A stretch of 64,000 nucleotides of DNA from Martinezella lusitana. GTDB taxonomy: Bacteria; Pseudomonadota; Alphaproteobacteria; Rhizobiales; Rhizobiaceae. Position 1 is the first letter of the stretch; every line of letters begins with the position of its first letter. A model generated the notes under the pieces. The model had not been told where the DNA came from and made no database searches. It worked only from the letters and a program-made list of their open reading frames with translations. This document shows, piece by piece, positions 18,120 through 27,861 of the stretch. The translations under genes and the position numbers were made by a program. The stretch covers positions 1 through 64,000 of the forward strand of contig NZ_JACHBG010000024.1 of assembly GCF_014207095.1 (NCBI RefSeq), read 5' to 3'.

Positions 18120-19163
18120 TCAGGCCGGCCTGTCGATGGCAGAGCCCAACCGCCTTCGGATCTTGCCCCAAAGCGAGGAAAGCCCGTCCGGTTCCAGGAT
18201 CAGAAACAGAATGATCAAGGCGCCGAGCACGATGCGCTGGCTCATGTCGAGCACGCCGGAATCGAAAACATCACCGAGCAGGAACGAGCCCAATCGAGAT
18301 AGCACGAGCGGGAAGACGACGATCAGGGCGGCGCCGAGAAAGGCGCCCCGCGTCGAGGCAAGCCCGCCGATGATGATGATGAAAAGGATTTGGAACGATC
18401 GGTCGAGATTGAAGCCGGCCGGCTCGACGGTCCTCAGGTAAGCAAAGGCCCAAAGCGCTCCCGCAACCGCGATGATGAAAGAGGAGATCGCAAAGGCCAG
18501 CAACTTGGTTCTCAGTACGGGCACGCCGATGATGCGCGCCGCGATCTCATTGTCCCGAACGGCGATGAAGTTGCGCCCGGTTTGAGAGGTCGTCAGCCGA
18601 TGCGCCAGGAAGGTCAGCACCACCACGATCGTAAGTGAAAAGAGATAGCGACCTGCCGGGCCCGTAAACTCGACGCCCGCAAGCGTCAGAGGCGGCGCAT
18701 CAATGACCCCGGAGGCAGAGTCGTTTGAAAACCAGCTAAACTTGGTGAGAGCCCACTGCACGAAGAACTGCGCGGCGAGCGTCGACACCGCAAGATAAAA
18801 GCCCTTCAATCTGAGGCTCGGCAGGCCGAAGACGATGCCGATCACCGCCGCCATAAGGCCGGCCAGCAGGATGCTGACGATCAACGGCAGGCCATCGACG
18901 CGCAGATTGAAATTGTAAGCAGCAAAGGCACCGACGGCCATGAAGGCGGCGCTTCCGAGCGAGACCTGGCCTGCATAGCCGGTAAGCAGATTCAGCCCGA
19001 CGCCGGCAAGGCTGAGCGCCAGGAACGGCAAAAGGATCGCCTCGAACAAATAGGTCGAACCGACAAAGGGAACCACGAGATAGGCGCCGGCAAGGATGGC
19101 AATCGGCGTCATCCAGCGGCTGAAAAGCCGTGTGGGATGATGATCGGTGGTAACGACGGCCAT
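18120..19163 (-). CDS. livM: ABC importer permease, LivM type
   Basis: Inner-membrane permease of 347 residues with about nine to ten hydrophobic helices. LivM-family signatures include GVGLNLLTGYAGQVSLGSAA, AFMAVGAFAAYNFN, RDNEIAARIIGVPVLRTKL and IIIIGGLASTRGAFLGAA. The start at 19163 lies one base beyond the livH stop, so the two are translationally linked. Confidence 0.88.
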   Translation of the reverse strand: MAVVTTDHHPTRLFSRWMTPIAILAGAYLVVPFVGSTYLFEAILLPFLALSLAGVGLNLLTGYAGQVSLGSAAFMAVGAFAAYNFNLRVDGLPLIVSILLAGLMAAVIGIVFGLPSLRLKGFYLAVSTLAAQFFVQWALTKFSWFSNDSASGVIDAPPLTLAGVEFTGPAGRYLFSLTIVVVLTFLAHRLTTSQTGRNFIAVRDNEIAARIIGVPVLRTKLLAFAISSFIIAVAGALWAFAYLRTVEPAGFNLDRSFQILFIIIIGGLASTRGAFLGAALIVVFPLVLSRLGSFLLGDVFDSGVLDMSQRIVLGALIILFLILEPDGLSSLWGKIRRRLGSAIDRPA

Positions 19164-19164
19164 A

Positions 19165-20061
19165 TCAGACCCTTTCCACGAGCTTTTGCCCAAACAGGCC
19201 GGAGGGGCGGATGAGCAGGAAGGCGAGTGCTGCGACATAGGCAATCCAACCTTCGATGCCGCCGCCGAAATATTCGCCGATATAGACTTCCGCGAGCTTC
19301 TCTGTCGCGCCGATTAGCAGGCCGCCGACGATCGCACCCAGAATGGAATCAAAGCCGCCAAGCACGAGAACGGGCAGCGCTTTCAGCACCACCAGCGACA
19401 GGGAGAACTGCACGCCGAGCCGCGCGCCCCATAGCAGGCCAGCCACCAGCGCCACGACACCGGCAGCCGCCCAGACCGTTGCCCAAATCCAGGGCAGTTT
19501 CAGTCCGACTGCAAGCGCAGCGAACTGATCGTCCGCTACAGCCCGGCATGCCAGCCCAATTCGGGTGTAGCGGAAGAAGGCGGACAGCGCCGCCACCATC
19601 GCAGCAGCGACTGCCGCCGCAAAAAGATCGAACTGGCTGATGAACACGCCGCCAATGTCGAATGGAACATCCTCGATCCCGAGCTCCAGACCGTGGACCT
19701 GCGTGCCCCAGATGAGTTGAGCCGCCCCCTCGATGATATAGGAGAGCCCGAGCGTCGCCATGAAAAGCGTAATCGGCGGCTTGTTGGTCAATGGTCGCAG
19801 CACGGTACGCTCGATGGCAATGCCGATCAGCACCATGACAGCGAATGTAATGACGAGCGCCAAGGCAAAGGGAACGCCACGCTCAAGAAGGCTGACAAAG
19901 GTCAGCGCGGCAAACAGCAACATTGCCCCTTGAGCGAAATTAAGCACGCCCGACGTCTTGTAGATCAGCACGAAACCGATTGCGACGAGCGAATACATAA
20001 CGCCCGACAGCAGGCCGCCAACCAGCACTTCGATCAGAAACGGCCAGTCGAAATCTGCCAT
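19165..20061 (-). CDS. livH: ABC importer permease, LivH type
   Basis: Inner-membrane permease of 298 residues with about eight helices and typical LivH text: GGLLSGVMYSLVAIGFVLIY, TSGVLNFAQGAMLLFAALTF, VLGGFDSILGAIVGGLLIG. Its ATG overlaps the livG stop (ATGA at 20058-20063), and livM follows immediately. Part of a complete livGHM-binding protein-livF set. Confidence 0.9.
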   Translation of the reverse strand: MADFDWPFLIEVLVGGLLSGVMYSLVAIGFVLIYKTSGVLNFAQGAMLLFAALTFVSLLERGVPFALALVITFAVMVLIGIAIERTVLRPLTNKPPITLFMATLGLSYIIEGAAQLIWGTQVHGLELGIEDVPFDIGGVFISQFDLFAAAVAAAMVAALSAFFRYTRIGLACRAVADDQFAALAVGLKLPWIWATVWAAAGVVALVAGLLWGARLGVQFSLSLVVLKALPVLVLGGFDSILGAIVGGLLIGATEKLAEVYIGEYFGGGIEGWIAYVAALAFLLIRPSGLFGQKLVERV

Positions 20062-20972
20062 CAGATGCCCTCCCCATCCTCGTTTTCCGCAACGACGCCG
20101 AGATAGGCGTCGATGACGCGCTCGTCGGCACGAATTTCGTCCGGGCTGCCGTCGGCGATCTTGCGGCCGTAATCGAGGACCGCGATCCGGTCGGAAAGCT
20201 GCATGACCACGCCGATATCGTGTTCGATGAGGATCACCGTCGTGTCATACAGATCTCGGGCAGACCGGATGACGTCGGCCATGTCGTTCTTTTCGCTCGC
20301 CGTCATCCCCGCCATAGGCTCGTCTAGAAGCAGGATCTTCGGTTCCGCCACCAGGGCGCGGGCGAGCTCGACGCGTTTTTGCAGTCCGTAGGGCAGCGTG
20401 CCTACGAGACGATGGCTGACCTGGCCCAGATGCAGGAACTCGAGAATACGGGCCGCCCGCTCGCGTGCATCCGCCTCTTCGCGGCGCGCGCGGCCAAGCC
20501 CGAGGATCTGTTCGGCAAAGGTCGAGCACACGGTATAGGCTCGACCGGCGATGACGTTATCAGTGACACTCAAGCCCTTGAACAAGGCGAGGTTCTGGAA
20601 CGTGCGCGCAACGCCAAGCGATGCCAATCGCTCCGTCGGCACATGACGATAGGTGTTGGAGCCGATACGAACATGGCCATGGTTCGAGCGATAGACACCG
20701 CTGATGACGTTGATCAGCGAACTCTTGCCTGCGCCATTTGGACCGATAATCGCCCGGATCTCCCCCGGCTCAACAGAAAGGTCTACATTGACCAAGGCAG
20801 CGACGCCACCGAATGACAGGCTGATGCCATGCAAAGAGAGAGCATGGGTCTCTTCGTCATGCTGCGGGATGCCGCCGGTCTTGCCCGGTGGCAACGCGCG
20901 GGCAATCTGGTCGCCGGAGTCCCGCAGCGTACCGGGATCCAGCACGTCAAGGGAATAGGTCGCGGCAGGCAT
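20061..20972 (-). CDS. livG: ABC transporter ATPase, LivG type
   Basis: Cytoplasmic ATPase of 303 residues. Walker A is IIGPNGAGKSSLINVISG. The signature region reads LPYGLQKRVELARAL, and Walker B is ILLLDEPMAGMTASEK with the switch histidine in ILIEHDIGVVM. An N-terminal extension of about 40 residues before the first strand is longer than in most LivG proteins. GGAGG lies upstream of the start. It follows sfnG by 122 bases, and livH overlaps its stop. Confidence 0.88.
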   Translation of the reverse strand: MPAATYSLDVLDPGTLRDSGDQIARALPPGKTGGIPQHDEETHALSLHGISLSFGGVAALVNVDLSVEPGEIRAIIGPNGAGKSSLINVISGVYRSNHGHVRIGSNTYRHVPTERLASLGVARTFQNLALFKGLSVTDNVIAGRAYTVCSTFAEQILGLGRARREEADARERAARILEFLHLGQVSHRLVGTLPYGLQKRVELARALVAEPKILLLDEPMAGMTASEKNDMADVIRSARDLYDTTVILIEHDIGVVMQLSDRIAVLDYGRKIADGSPDEIRADERVIDAYLGVVAENEDGEGI

Positions 20973-21094
20973 TCAGTGTCCTCCATTCGGCTCGGGCGCG
21001 GCTTGAACATGGCACGCCAATCCCGTCGGCGTGGACCAATCGGCCCACGCACCCATCATGTTTCACTTTACGAGGTATTTTGCTGCAGCGAGGC

Positions 21095-22204
21095 CTATTC
21101 GGCCGCCACTGGCTGCGTGCTGGCGGCCTCTTCGAGCTCACGAACCAGCGGAATCACATGCTTGCCGAAATACTCGACCTCCTCCTGGAAATGCAGGAAG
21201 CCCAGCAGAATCAGATCCGCACCCGCCTGCTTCAGCGCCACAACCCGCTCGGCAACCTGCCGTGGCGTGCCGATGAGGTTCGAGCGGAAGCCATCATTAT
21301 ATTGAACGAGGTCTTCGAAAGAAGATTTCGCCCAGTTTCCTTCGCCTTCCGGCGACGCCTTGCCGGCGTTCTTAACTTCATGCCCGAAAGCATTGACCGC
21401 CTCGGGATTGGCCTTCTCGATGATCTCGGCAAGCACTGCCTTGGCTTCTTCCTCGGTTTCGCGCACGATTGCGAAGGCGTTCACCCCGATCCGCACTGAA
21501 TGGCCATTCTCCTTGGCCTTCGATTGGATGTCGTCAACCTGCTTGCGGATCTCGGCCGGCGTATTGCCGTTGGTGAAGTACCAGTCCGACACACGCGCCG
21601 CCATGTCGCGAGCTGCGCGTGAGGAGCCGCCCTGGAAGATTTCCGGCTGCGGATCGATCGGCTTCGGCTTCAGCGAATAATTGTTGAAGCGATAGAAATC
21701 GCCGCGGAAGGTGAAATTATCCTCGGTCCAGATACCGCGAAGCGCACGGATGAACTCCTCCGAGCGGCGATAGCGCTCGTCATGATCAAGCCAGTGCTCG
21801 CCAATGGCGGCAAATTCACCGCGGAACCAGCCGCTGACAATATTGACTGCGACGCGCCCGTTGGTCAGGTGATTGATGGTGGCAATCTGCTTGGCGGCAA
21901 CGGCCGGATTCCAAGGACCAGGCAGGATCGCTGCGATCACCTTCAATGTCGTCGTCGATTCAAGAAGGGCCTGACTGAACGAAACGGACTCATGCTGAAA
22001 TTCCGCTCCATAGCCTGCCGTGAAACGGATCTGGCTTAGGGCATAGTCGAAACCGCTCGCTTCGGCGATCTGCGCAAGCTTTCTGTTGTATTCGATCGTC
22101 CAGCTTGTGCGCTGTTCGATATTCGAAATCACCAGTCCTCCCGAGACATTCGGCACCCAATAGGCAAATTTGACCGGATCGTTTGAGGCATTGGAAAAAG
22201 TCAT
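21095..22204 (-). CDS. sfnG: Dimethylsulfone monooxygenase, SfnG-type
   Basis: A 369-residue luciferase-like FMNH2-dependent monooxygenase. It matches what I know of SfnG along its whole length: VKFAYWVPNVSGGLVISNIE, FDYALSQIRFTAGYGAEFQH, ESVSFSQALLESTTTLKVIA, HDERYRRSEEFIRALRGIW, QGGSSRAARDMAARVSDWYF and GHEVKNAG. SfnG converts dimethylsulfone to methanesulfinate, feeding sulfur assimilation. The ATG at 22204 has GGGAG upstream. It is preceded by an FMN reductase, the expected source of FMNH2, and followed by a Liv-type importer. In pseudomonads sfnG works with sfnB and the regulator SfnR; no SfnR-type activator is seen here. Confidence 0.88.
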   Translation of the reverse strand: MTFSNASNDPVKFAYWVPNVSGGLVISNIEQRTSWTIEYNRKLAQIAEASGFDYALSQIRFTAGYGAEFQHESVSFSQALLESTTTLKVIAAILPGPWNPAVAAKQIATINHLTNGRVAVNIVSGWFRGEFAAIGEHWLDHDERYRRSEEFIRALRGIWTEDNFTFRGDFYRFNNYSLKPKPIDPQPEIFQGGSSRAARDMAARVSDWYFTNGNTPAEIRKQVDDIQSKAKENGHSVRIGVNAFAIVRETEEEAKAVLAEIIEKANPEAVNAFGHEVKNAGKASPEGEGNWAKSSFEDLVQYNDGFRSNLIGTPRQVAERVVALKQAGADLILLGFLHFQEEVEYFGKHVIPLVRELEEAASTQPVAAE

Positions 22205-22235
22205 GTAAGGCTCCCTCTGGAATTTCGTTCTATGG

Positions 22236-22811
22236 CTAAGCTGCCAATCCGCTGTGTTTTGCCGAGGCCGCGATCGCTCCGATGTCGAGCGCCGGCGTGA
22301 TTTCAGAAACCTCTTCGACGGCTCGATCCACGCGCTCGAGGACGGCAGGATTCCTGAGCTCGTGATCGGTAAAGTCGGCCTCAAGCGCATAGATCGAGGT
22401 CGGGACGGTCAGCGCATTGAAGAAGCCGAAGAGCGGCCGCAATTGGTGCTCAAGCATCAGGCCATGCAACGGCGTGCCGCCGGTTGCGGCGAGGACGACG
22501 CGCTTGCCCGTCAGCGCTCGATGATCGACAAGGTCAAACAGATGCTTCAGCGCGCCGCTGTAGGACGCCCGATAAACGGGTGATCCGGCGATGATGATAT
22601 CGGCTCCTTCCACCGCGGCAATGACCGCCCTGCCCTCGGTATCGAGCTGATCAGCTCTGAGCGCCCGAAAGAGCACCGGTGCTGCATCGACAAGCTCGAT
22701 GCACTGCACGTGGCCACCAACGCGCTGCCGCAGGCGATCGGCGGCGACCTTCACCAAGGACGCCGTGCGGGACGGTCTTTTGACATTGCCACTCAGCGCG
22801 AGGATGTTCAT
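22236..22811 (-). CDS. NAD(P)H-dependent FMN reductase (SsuE/MsuE/SfnE type)
   Basis: A flavodoxin-fold reductase of 191 residues. MNILALSGNVKRPSRTASLV is the phosphate-binding N-terminus and IIIAGSPVYRASYSGALKHL the second flavin loop, as in SsuE and MsuE. The reaction supplies FMNH2 to two-component monooxygenases. It is the first gene of the long minus-strand sulfur operon, 31 bases ahead of sfnG, its likely partner. SfnE, MsuE and SsuE cannot be told apart from sequence alone. An alternative GTG start lies three codons upstream. Confidence 0.85.
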   Translation of the reverse strand: MNILALSGNVKRPSRTASLVKVAADRLRQRVGGHVQCIELVDAAPVLFRALRADQLDTEGRAVIAAVEGADIIIAGSPVYRASYSGALKHLFDLVDHRALTGKRVVLAATGGTPLHGLMLEHQLRPLFGFFNALTVPTSIYALEADFTDHELRNPAVLERVDRAVEEVSEITPALDIGAIAASAKHSGLAA

Positions 22812-23849
22812 GATGACCACGAGTCCCGATTGATTAGATAATTTACCCTATATATTTAGTAGCTTTTAGAAAGGCGAAGATGTTCTAATCTTCCGAGCAA
22901 AATGGATTGAATTACTGTTTTGAGCGATGGCTTATCGGAAGAATTTTCTCAAACGCAATCTGTCGTGCATGGCACGATGGGTGCTGAAGAACTGACGCCG
23001 AAGTGCGGGGACTGATCGACATACGAGCTCTGAGGGCAGTCATTTTCTTAAGCGCCTTACAAACTTTATATTGGCCGTTGATCGCCCGGCGTCCAACCCA
23101 GTGCACGCGTTGGGGAGGCCGATGGGGATTATGGCTGGTCGCCCCAGTGAGCGAAATCGCAACCAGCCTGTCCGTCTGCACCTTTGAATCGCGAAATCAG
23201 GTTGGGAAAGAAAAACGAATTCTTCGGCCGCTTATGATTCTAAGTTAGACATGACCTCTGGTTGTGACTGCCGCAGACATACGACAGCCTTGCGTGCGAG
23301 CAGTGATGCCGGAATTAGATCAGTGTTGGCCATTCTCAGTTCCTCGGCTTTCAGACCCGCAGCTTGCATCGAGATCCGGGCGTTCGTTAATACCGTCTTC
23401 GCCCATTTGTTGTCGCCCCTCCCAAAACTTCCTCTTCATCGTGGCACTGATCGGGGGCGGATTGCGACACGACATGTCCGCAACCCTACACCCCCCCGAT
23501 GAAACATCCGCAATCTCGGACGGTTGCGGGGGCGACCTGATTGGCACGAGTAGTGCTCAGAAGAAGCCGGGGGGCTAAACCCAAGAGCGCGACGGAGGTA
23601 CCATCGGCGGCATTATTCGCTGAAAACGGATGGCGATTAAACCGCCCAGTTTGCGCACCGCAAGCGTCTACGCGTTACTGTCGTGCGAGAAGGCCATGCA
23701 GTTAGAGGGATGCGCAGGTTCTAGATGAGCGTCTACGCAAAGCGTAGGCGGTGCATACATCCGAAATCGAGGGCATCGAGTTCATCTGTTTCCGACCCCT
23801 TGAACCACAAGCGGCGCATGAGGCCGCCACAAATCACGAGGAATTTCAC
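22812..23849. other. Intergenic, 1 kb, promoter areas and possible operator hairpin
   Basis: The left part (22.82-22.88 kb) is AT-rich and probably holds the promoter of the sulfur operon. No gene is convincing across 22.9-23.7 kb; short open frames on both strands look random. Near the methyltransferase gene there is a perfect 6-bp inverted repeat with a 3-base loop, CTACGC-AAA-GCGTAG at 23733-23747, which could be an operator. Confidence 0.35.
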
Positions 23850-24899
23850 ATGACAGAAATCAACGAAACAACGCTCAATGAACTCGTGAGCCGCGTCCTT
23901 GACGACCTTGGCGGAGCGCTCAGCGTGCCGCTGGTACGGATTGGAGATGCTCTCGGGCTATACAGGACGCTGAAGGCAGTCGGGCCGGTGAAGGCCGACG
24001 AACTTGCCGATGCCTCGGGATGCGCACCTCGTTATGTGCGGGAGTGGCTGGCGGCACAGGCAGCCTCAGGTTATGTGCATCATGAGCGAGGATTGTTCTC
24101 GCTGACGCCGGAGCAGGCCTTCGTGTTTGCCGAGCCGGACAGCGCGGTCAATCTCGTTGGCGCGTTCGATATCGCTGCTGCGATGGTCGAAAACCAGCCG
24201 AAGGTGCAGTCCGCCTTCAAAACCGGCCGAGGCGTTGCCTGGGGAGATCAGGCTGGCTGCATGTTCTGCGCCGTCGCGCGACTATTCCGCCCAGGTTATA
24301 TTAATTCCCTTGTGCAGGACTGGCTGCCGGCACTCCACGGTGTAATCGATAGATTGGAAACGGGCGCGAAGGTGGCGGACGTCGGATGTGGGCACGGGCT
24401 ATCCACGATCCTTCTGGCGCAGGCGTTTCCCAATTCCCGCTTTGTGGGCTACGACTTCCATGCAGGCTCGATTGCCGCTGCGATCGCGCACGCCCAGGCA
24501 CACGGGTTGACGAACCTGCACTTCGAGGTTGGCCGGGCGCAGGATTTCGACGGCGGAGATTTCGATTTGATCACCTGCTTCGACTGTTTGCACGACATGG
24601 GCGACCCGAAAGCCGCTGCGGCTCATATCCGAAAGGCGTTAAAAAAAGGCGGGGTCTGGATGGTGGTCGAACCAACGGCCGGAGATACCCTGGAGGAGAA
24701 TATCAATCCGGTTGGACGGCTCTACTACTCAGCCTCGACGATGATCTGCGTTCCGACCTCGCTTGCCCAGGAGACAGGGCTCGCGCTCGGTGCGCAAGCT
24801 GGAGAGCGGCGATTGGCCGAGGTGATCCGCTCAGGCGGCTTCACTCATATCCGGCGTGCAGCCCAGACGCCCCTCAACATGGTGCTCGAAGCAACCTGA
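23850..24899 (+). CDS. Class I SAM-dependent methyltransferase
   Basis: A 349-residue protein. An N-terminal winged-helix domain (residues ~20-90: GLYRTLKAVGPVKADELADA, YVREWLAAQAASGYV) precedes a Rossmann methyltransferase domain with motif I VADVGCGHGLSTI, then GYDFHAGSIAAA and FDLITCFDCLHDMGDPKAAA. This arrangement resembles the Rv2258c-type group of putative methyltransferases. The start at 23850 has CGAGGA upstream; a longer frame from 23751 lacks one. It stands alone on its strand. Substrate unknown. Confidence 0.82.
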   Translation: MTEINETTLNELVSRVLDDLGGALSVPLVRIGDALGLYRTLKAVGPVKADELADASGCAPRYVREWLAAQAASGYVHHERGLFSLTPEQAFVFAEPDSAVNLVGAFDIAAAMVENQPKVQSAFKTGRGVAWGDQAGCMFCAVARLFRPGYINSLVQDWLPALHGVIDRLETGAKVADVGCGHGLSTILLAQAFPNSRFVGYDFHAGSIAAAIAHAQAHGLTNLHFEVGRAQDFDGGDFDLITCFDCLHDMGDPKAAAAHIRKALKKGGVWMVVEPTAGDTLEENINPVGRLYYSASTMICVPTSLAQETGLALGAQAGERRLAEVIRSGGFTHIRRAAQTPLNMVLEAT

Positions 24900-25330
24900 C
24901 GAGAATGAGTGACGCATCGGTCCGGCCAGATGGGGCAGGCGCTCTGCGCGTGACGTCGGAAAGCGGGTAGCCGCCCTTGAAATTTGGTCGCGTCTGCTGG
25001 GTACAGGAGAAATCGCGCGCTTGCGATAAACTTAGGCCGGGTTCGAGTGCGATCCGGAACGCTGTCCTGCGGCTGTTTGGCGACGCCTTGTACCGGCGGA
25101 CCTATGAGCAGCTCACACGCCCCTTCTGAAAGGCGGCCGAACAACCAAAGTCCCTAGCCCTTGGGTGCCCTCACCCGCAGATCGATCTCTCAACCTGGGA
25201 TTTGATGGTGCGCCAGTTTGGTGGAGCAAAGCCTGCCGCTATTAGCCAGTGTCTACGCGCGAGTCAGGCGGTCACCTGTCGACATCGATTTTCGAGACGA
25301 GTTCTGTCGTCAGTCATTGGTCTTGCCCCC
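24900..25330. other. Intergenic without recognisable genes
   Basis: A 431-base gap between the methyltransferase and the end of a convergent minus-strand gene. Short open frames on both strands carry no features I can recognise. No clear terminator hairpin was found. Confidence 0.4.
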
Positions 25331-25732
25331 TTAATACATCACGATGTTGAGTGTGACGTCGACAGGCGAAGCCGCCTTGAGCTGGGTGCTCCCGCGCGCA
25401 ACCAGCAGGCCATCCGCACGCTCCAAGCGCGCGACGATCTGCAGCGTTCTCGAAGCAGCCGAGCTTGCGGGCAGGGACAAGGAAAAGGCTATCGCCTTTG
25501 ACCCGCCGTCGCTTCTGATGCGCGTTTCCGTGGCGCGACGTCGCGCATTATTTTGAATGGCACGGTCCTCGAGATAAATCTCAAGACGACCCTTCGGTAT
25601 CACCGCGCCGCCCTCGAACGTGACCGTGCCGCGAATATCCGACGATTGAGCAGCGACTGGTCCGGCGACCGCCGCAACAGCCGCAGCCCCAACGGCCTGT
25701 AATACTGTGCGGCGGTCGGTCCGGTGCTTCAT
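25331..25732 (-). CDS. Exported small protein, YbaY-like fold possible
   Basis: A 133-residue protein with a Tat-like signal peptide (DRRTVLQAVGAAAVAAVAG, then PVAAQ cleavage area). The mature part contains GTVTFEGGAVIPKGRLEIYL and IVARLERADGLLVARGS, suggesting the small beta domain of YbaY/YscW-type lipoproteins, which has the same order of strands. I am only moderately sure. GGAGA precedes the ATG at 25732. It lies 133 bases downstream of the protease pseudogene, same strand. Confidence 0.55.
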   Translation of the reverse strand: MKHRTDRRTVLQAVGAAAVAAVAGPVAAQSSDIRGTVTFEGGAVIPKGRLEIYLEDRAIQNNARRRATETRIRSDGGSKAIAFSLSLPASSAASRTLQIVARLERADGLLVARGSTQLKAASPVDVTLNIVMY

Positions 25733-25865
25733 CGCACACTCTCCATGATTGCCTCGCAAGGCCCTGCGGTAGCGAGATTGCCGCTCAGCTAAGGGCTCGA
25801 AAAGATAAACCACTGCAAATGTAGTATCGGAAGGGGCGCCTGCAAGCGCCCCTCCTGGTATCGAG

Positions 25866-27475
25866 TTAGATGACAATGAAGTCGGCTGCCGAAAGCCTCA
25901 GATTTGGGGTCAGCTGCGCAACCTGAATGGCCGCAAGCTCTCCGCCTCCGTCGACGTCATATGACAACGCGCCGCTATCGGTGTTGTAGATGATGCGGTC
26001 GCCTGCGTTATGAGCGATGCCCTCCGCGCTCCCGTGGAACGCGCCCAAGGCGAGAGCGCCGTCTCCACCGCCGCTCTCAAAGACGAGACTGTCCAGCAGG
26101 ATCATGTCGTTGATCACCCTGAAGTCCTTGATCCGCTCGACATTACCGTTCCCAAGCTCAGGCGAGAAGCGGAATGTATCCTGACCCTCGCCGCCGGTCA
26201 GCGTGTCCTCGCCAGCTCCGCCACAGAGGATGTTGCCATCGTTGCCAGGCAATTCGTCGGCGTAGATGATGTGTTCGACGTTGGCGATTTGCGGAATTTT
26301 CAGGTTCTTGGACAGGAGGATGACGGTGTCGTTCCCGCCGTTGGCCTTCTCGTGAATGACGTCGTCCGGGGAATCGACGAAATAGATATCGTCGCCGCCG
26401 TTGCCAGCCATGCGGTCGGCGCCGCCGCGGCCGTCGAGGACGTTGGCGCCGTCGTTGCCGATCAGGACATCGTCATGGCTGCTGCCGATGCCGTTCTCGA
26501 CGTAATAGTCGGTCGCATCCGCGTTGTGTCCAGCGAAGATCGAAACATTGTTGCTGCAACCGTTGACGCTGGAGAAATGTCCGGCGCGCAAGTCGAGGAT
26601 CGTACCCGCCGTCGAGCCGGAGAAATCGATCGTGTCGGTCCCGCCGGTATCATGGATCGCGAAGCCGATGTCATGCTGCTTGCCAGAGGAGGTCAGCTGG
26701 TAGCTACGCTGTGGGCTCCCGAAGCCGTAGATATTGTTCTCTGTGTTGAGGTCGATGTGCTGGTAGGTGCGCACTCCATTCGCGTCAACGGTTGAAAAAA
26801 GGCGGCGAATGAAGGCCTCGATGTCGGCCATAAGCGGCGTCGACGCAAACCAGAGGCTGGTTTCGCCGACAGCGTTGCTATCGAAATAGGACATGACGCT
26901 GTATTGCCACCGATCATATATCCAGGTCGCATCGTTCCGATAGGTGATCGGCTCGCGCCGTCGGGACCGCTGTAATTGTAGTCTCCAGGATGATTCAGAC
27001 CGAATTGATGGCCGAATTCATGCATGAAGGCTTGGAAGACATAGCCGCCGACATCGGTCTTGTGGGCTTCCTTGTCGTCGAAACCCTGGCCGATGCTGAC
27101 ATGGTGACCGTTCGAATAGGCCATGCCATCGTCCTCCTCGCCAAGTTCGGGGCTGACAACCTCAATCTGGTCCGTGGTGCCGTCGAACGGCGCGTCGTCG
27201 ATGATTTCGAATTTCAGGGGTGTGACAGACGCCCACATCTCTAAGGCGCCGATCGCGGCGGCCTTGTATTCCGGGTGGTTGTTGAGTTCGTAGAGATTGA
27301 TCCTCACCGTTCCCGCAGCGATCTCGGGCGTCAGCCAACTGGGCAATGACCCAAGATGGTCGATAAAGGACTCATAATCCTCGCTCTTGCCATATGGGTT
27401 GTCGGGCGTCTGGTCGTTAATCCACCAGTCGTCGCTCGTCTGGCTTGGTTTTCCGGTCTGGCTTGGATGCGGCAT
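25866..27475 (-). pseudogene. Serralysin-type RTX metalloprotease, frameshifted
   Basis: Two overlapping minus frames form one M10B protease. The first (from ATG 27475) contains the zinc site HEFGHQFGLNHPGDY. The second (ending 25866) contains NDATWIYDRWQYSVMSYF, where SVMSYF is the Met-turn, then RTX calcium repeats (GNDGANVLDGRGGADRM, GNGGDD, GGAGEDTLTGGEGQD) and a C-terminus ending AADFIVI typical of type I secretion substrates. The frames must switch near 26940-26960, between the zinc site and the Met-turn, by a single-base change. As read, no active full-length enzyme is made; a sequencing error cannot be excluded. The truncated HlyD-type gene upstream would have been its exporter. Confidence 0.75.
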
Positions 27476-27861
27476 CTTGGGATTCCTCTCTCTTCGATTG
27501 TGCGCAGTTACGGCTGTACCGTTCTGCAGGGGTCAAGACTTCCGGTACCAGTTTGGAGGACGCACAGTAGAGAAGGATTGACCTCACCATAAACCGCCCG
27601 ATCGCTTAGGTTTTCTGTACCGTTGCTACTCAGAGGCCAATAACCGATGTTCATGATCCATTCGTCCTTAGCGCAGGATTTTGAACTGCTCCTGTCCTAA
27701 CCCCAATTACATATGAGCCACAGCCTGCACGTGAGGCGCTGCGAACCCCCATACGCCGACGAAGCATTCCCCCGGAACGCATCGTTCTTAAAAACCGCTG
27801 CCCCGCCCGAGGCGCCCACCTCATTCGCCGATACCTACTCGCCGCTCCAGCCACGCGCTGC
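27476..27861. other. Intergenic upstream of protease
   Basis: A 386-base gap that should carry the protease promoter on the minus strand. Nothing else recognisable; a short minus-strand arginine-rich frame here looks spurious. Confidence 0.35.

Noticed and set aside
23003..23578. Short plus-strand frames as genes
   Set aside because: No ribosome sites, no family resemblance and low-complexity stops around them.
25900..26700. Repetitive sequence as a possible CRISPR or satellite array
   Set aside because: The repetition is coding: it translates to GGxGxD calcium-binding repeats, with no spacers of equal length.
26010..26795. Plus-strand open frame of 261 codons rich in Val and Asp
   Set aside because: Shadow of the RTX repeat region of the protease pseudogene.
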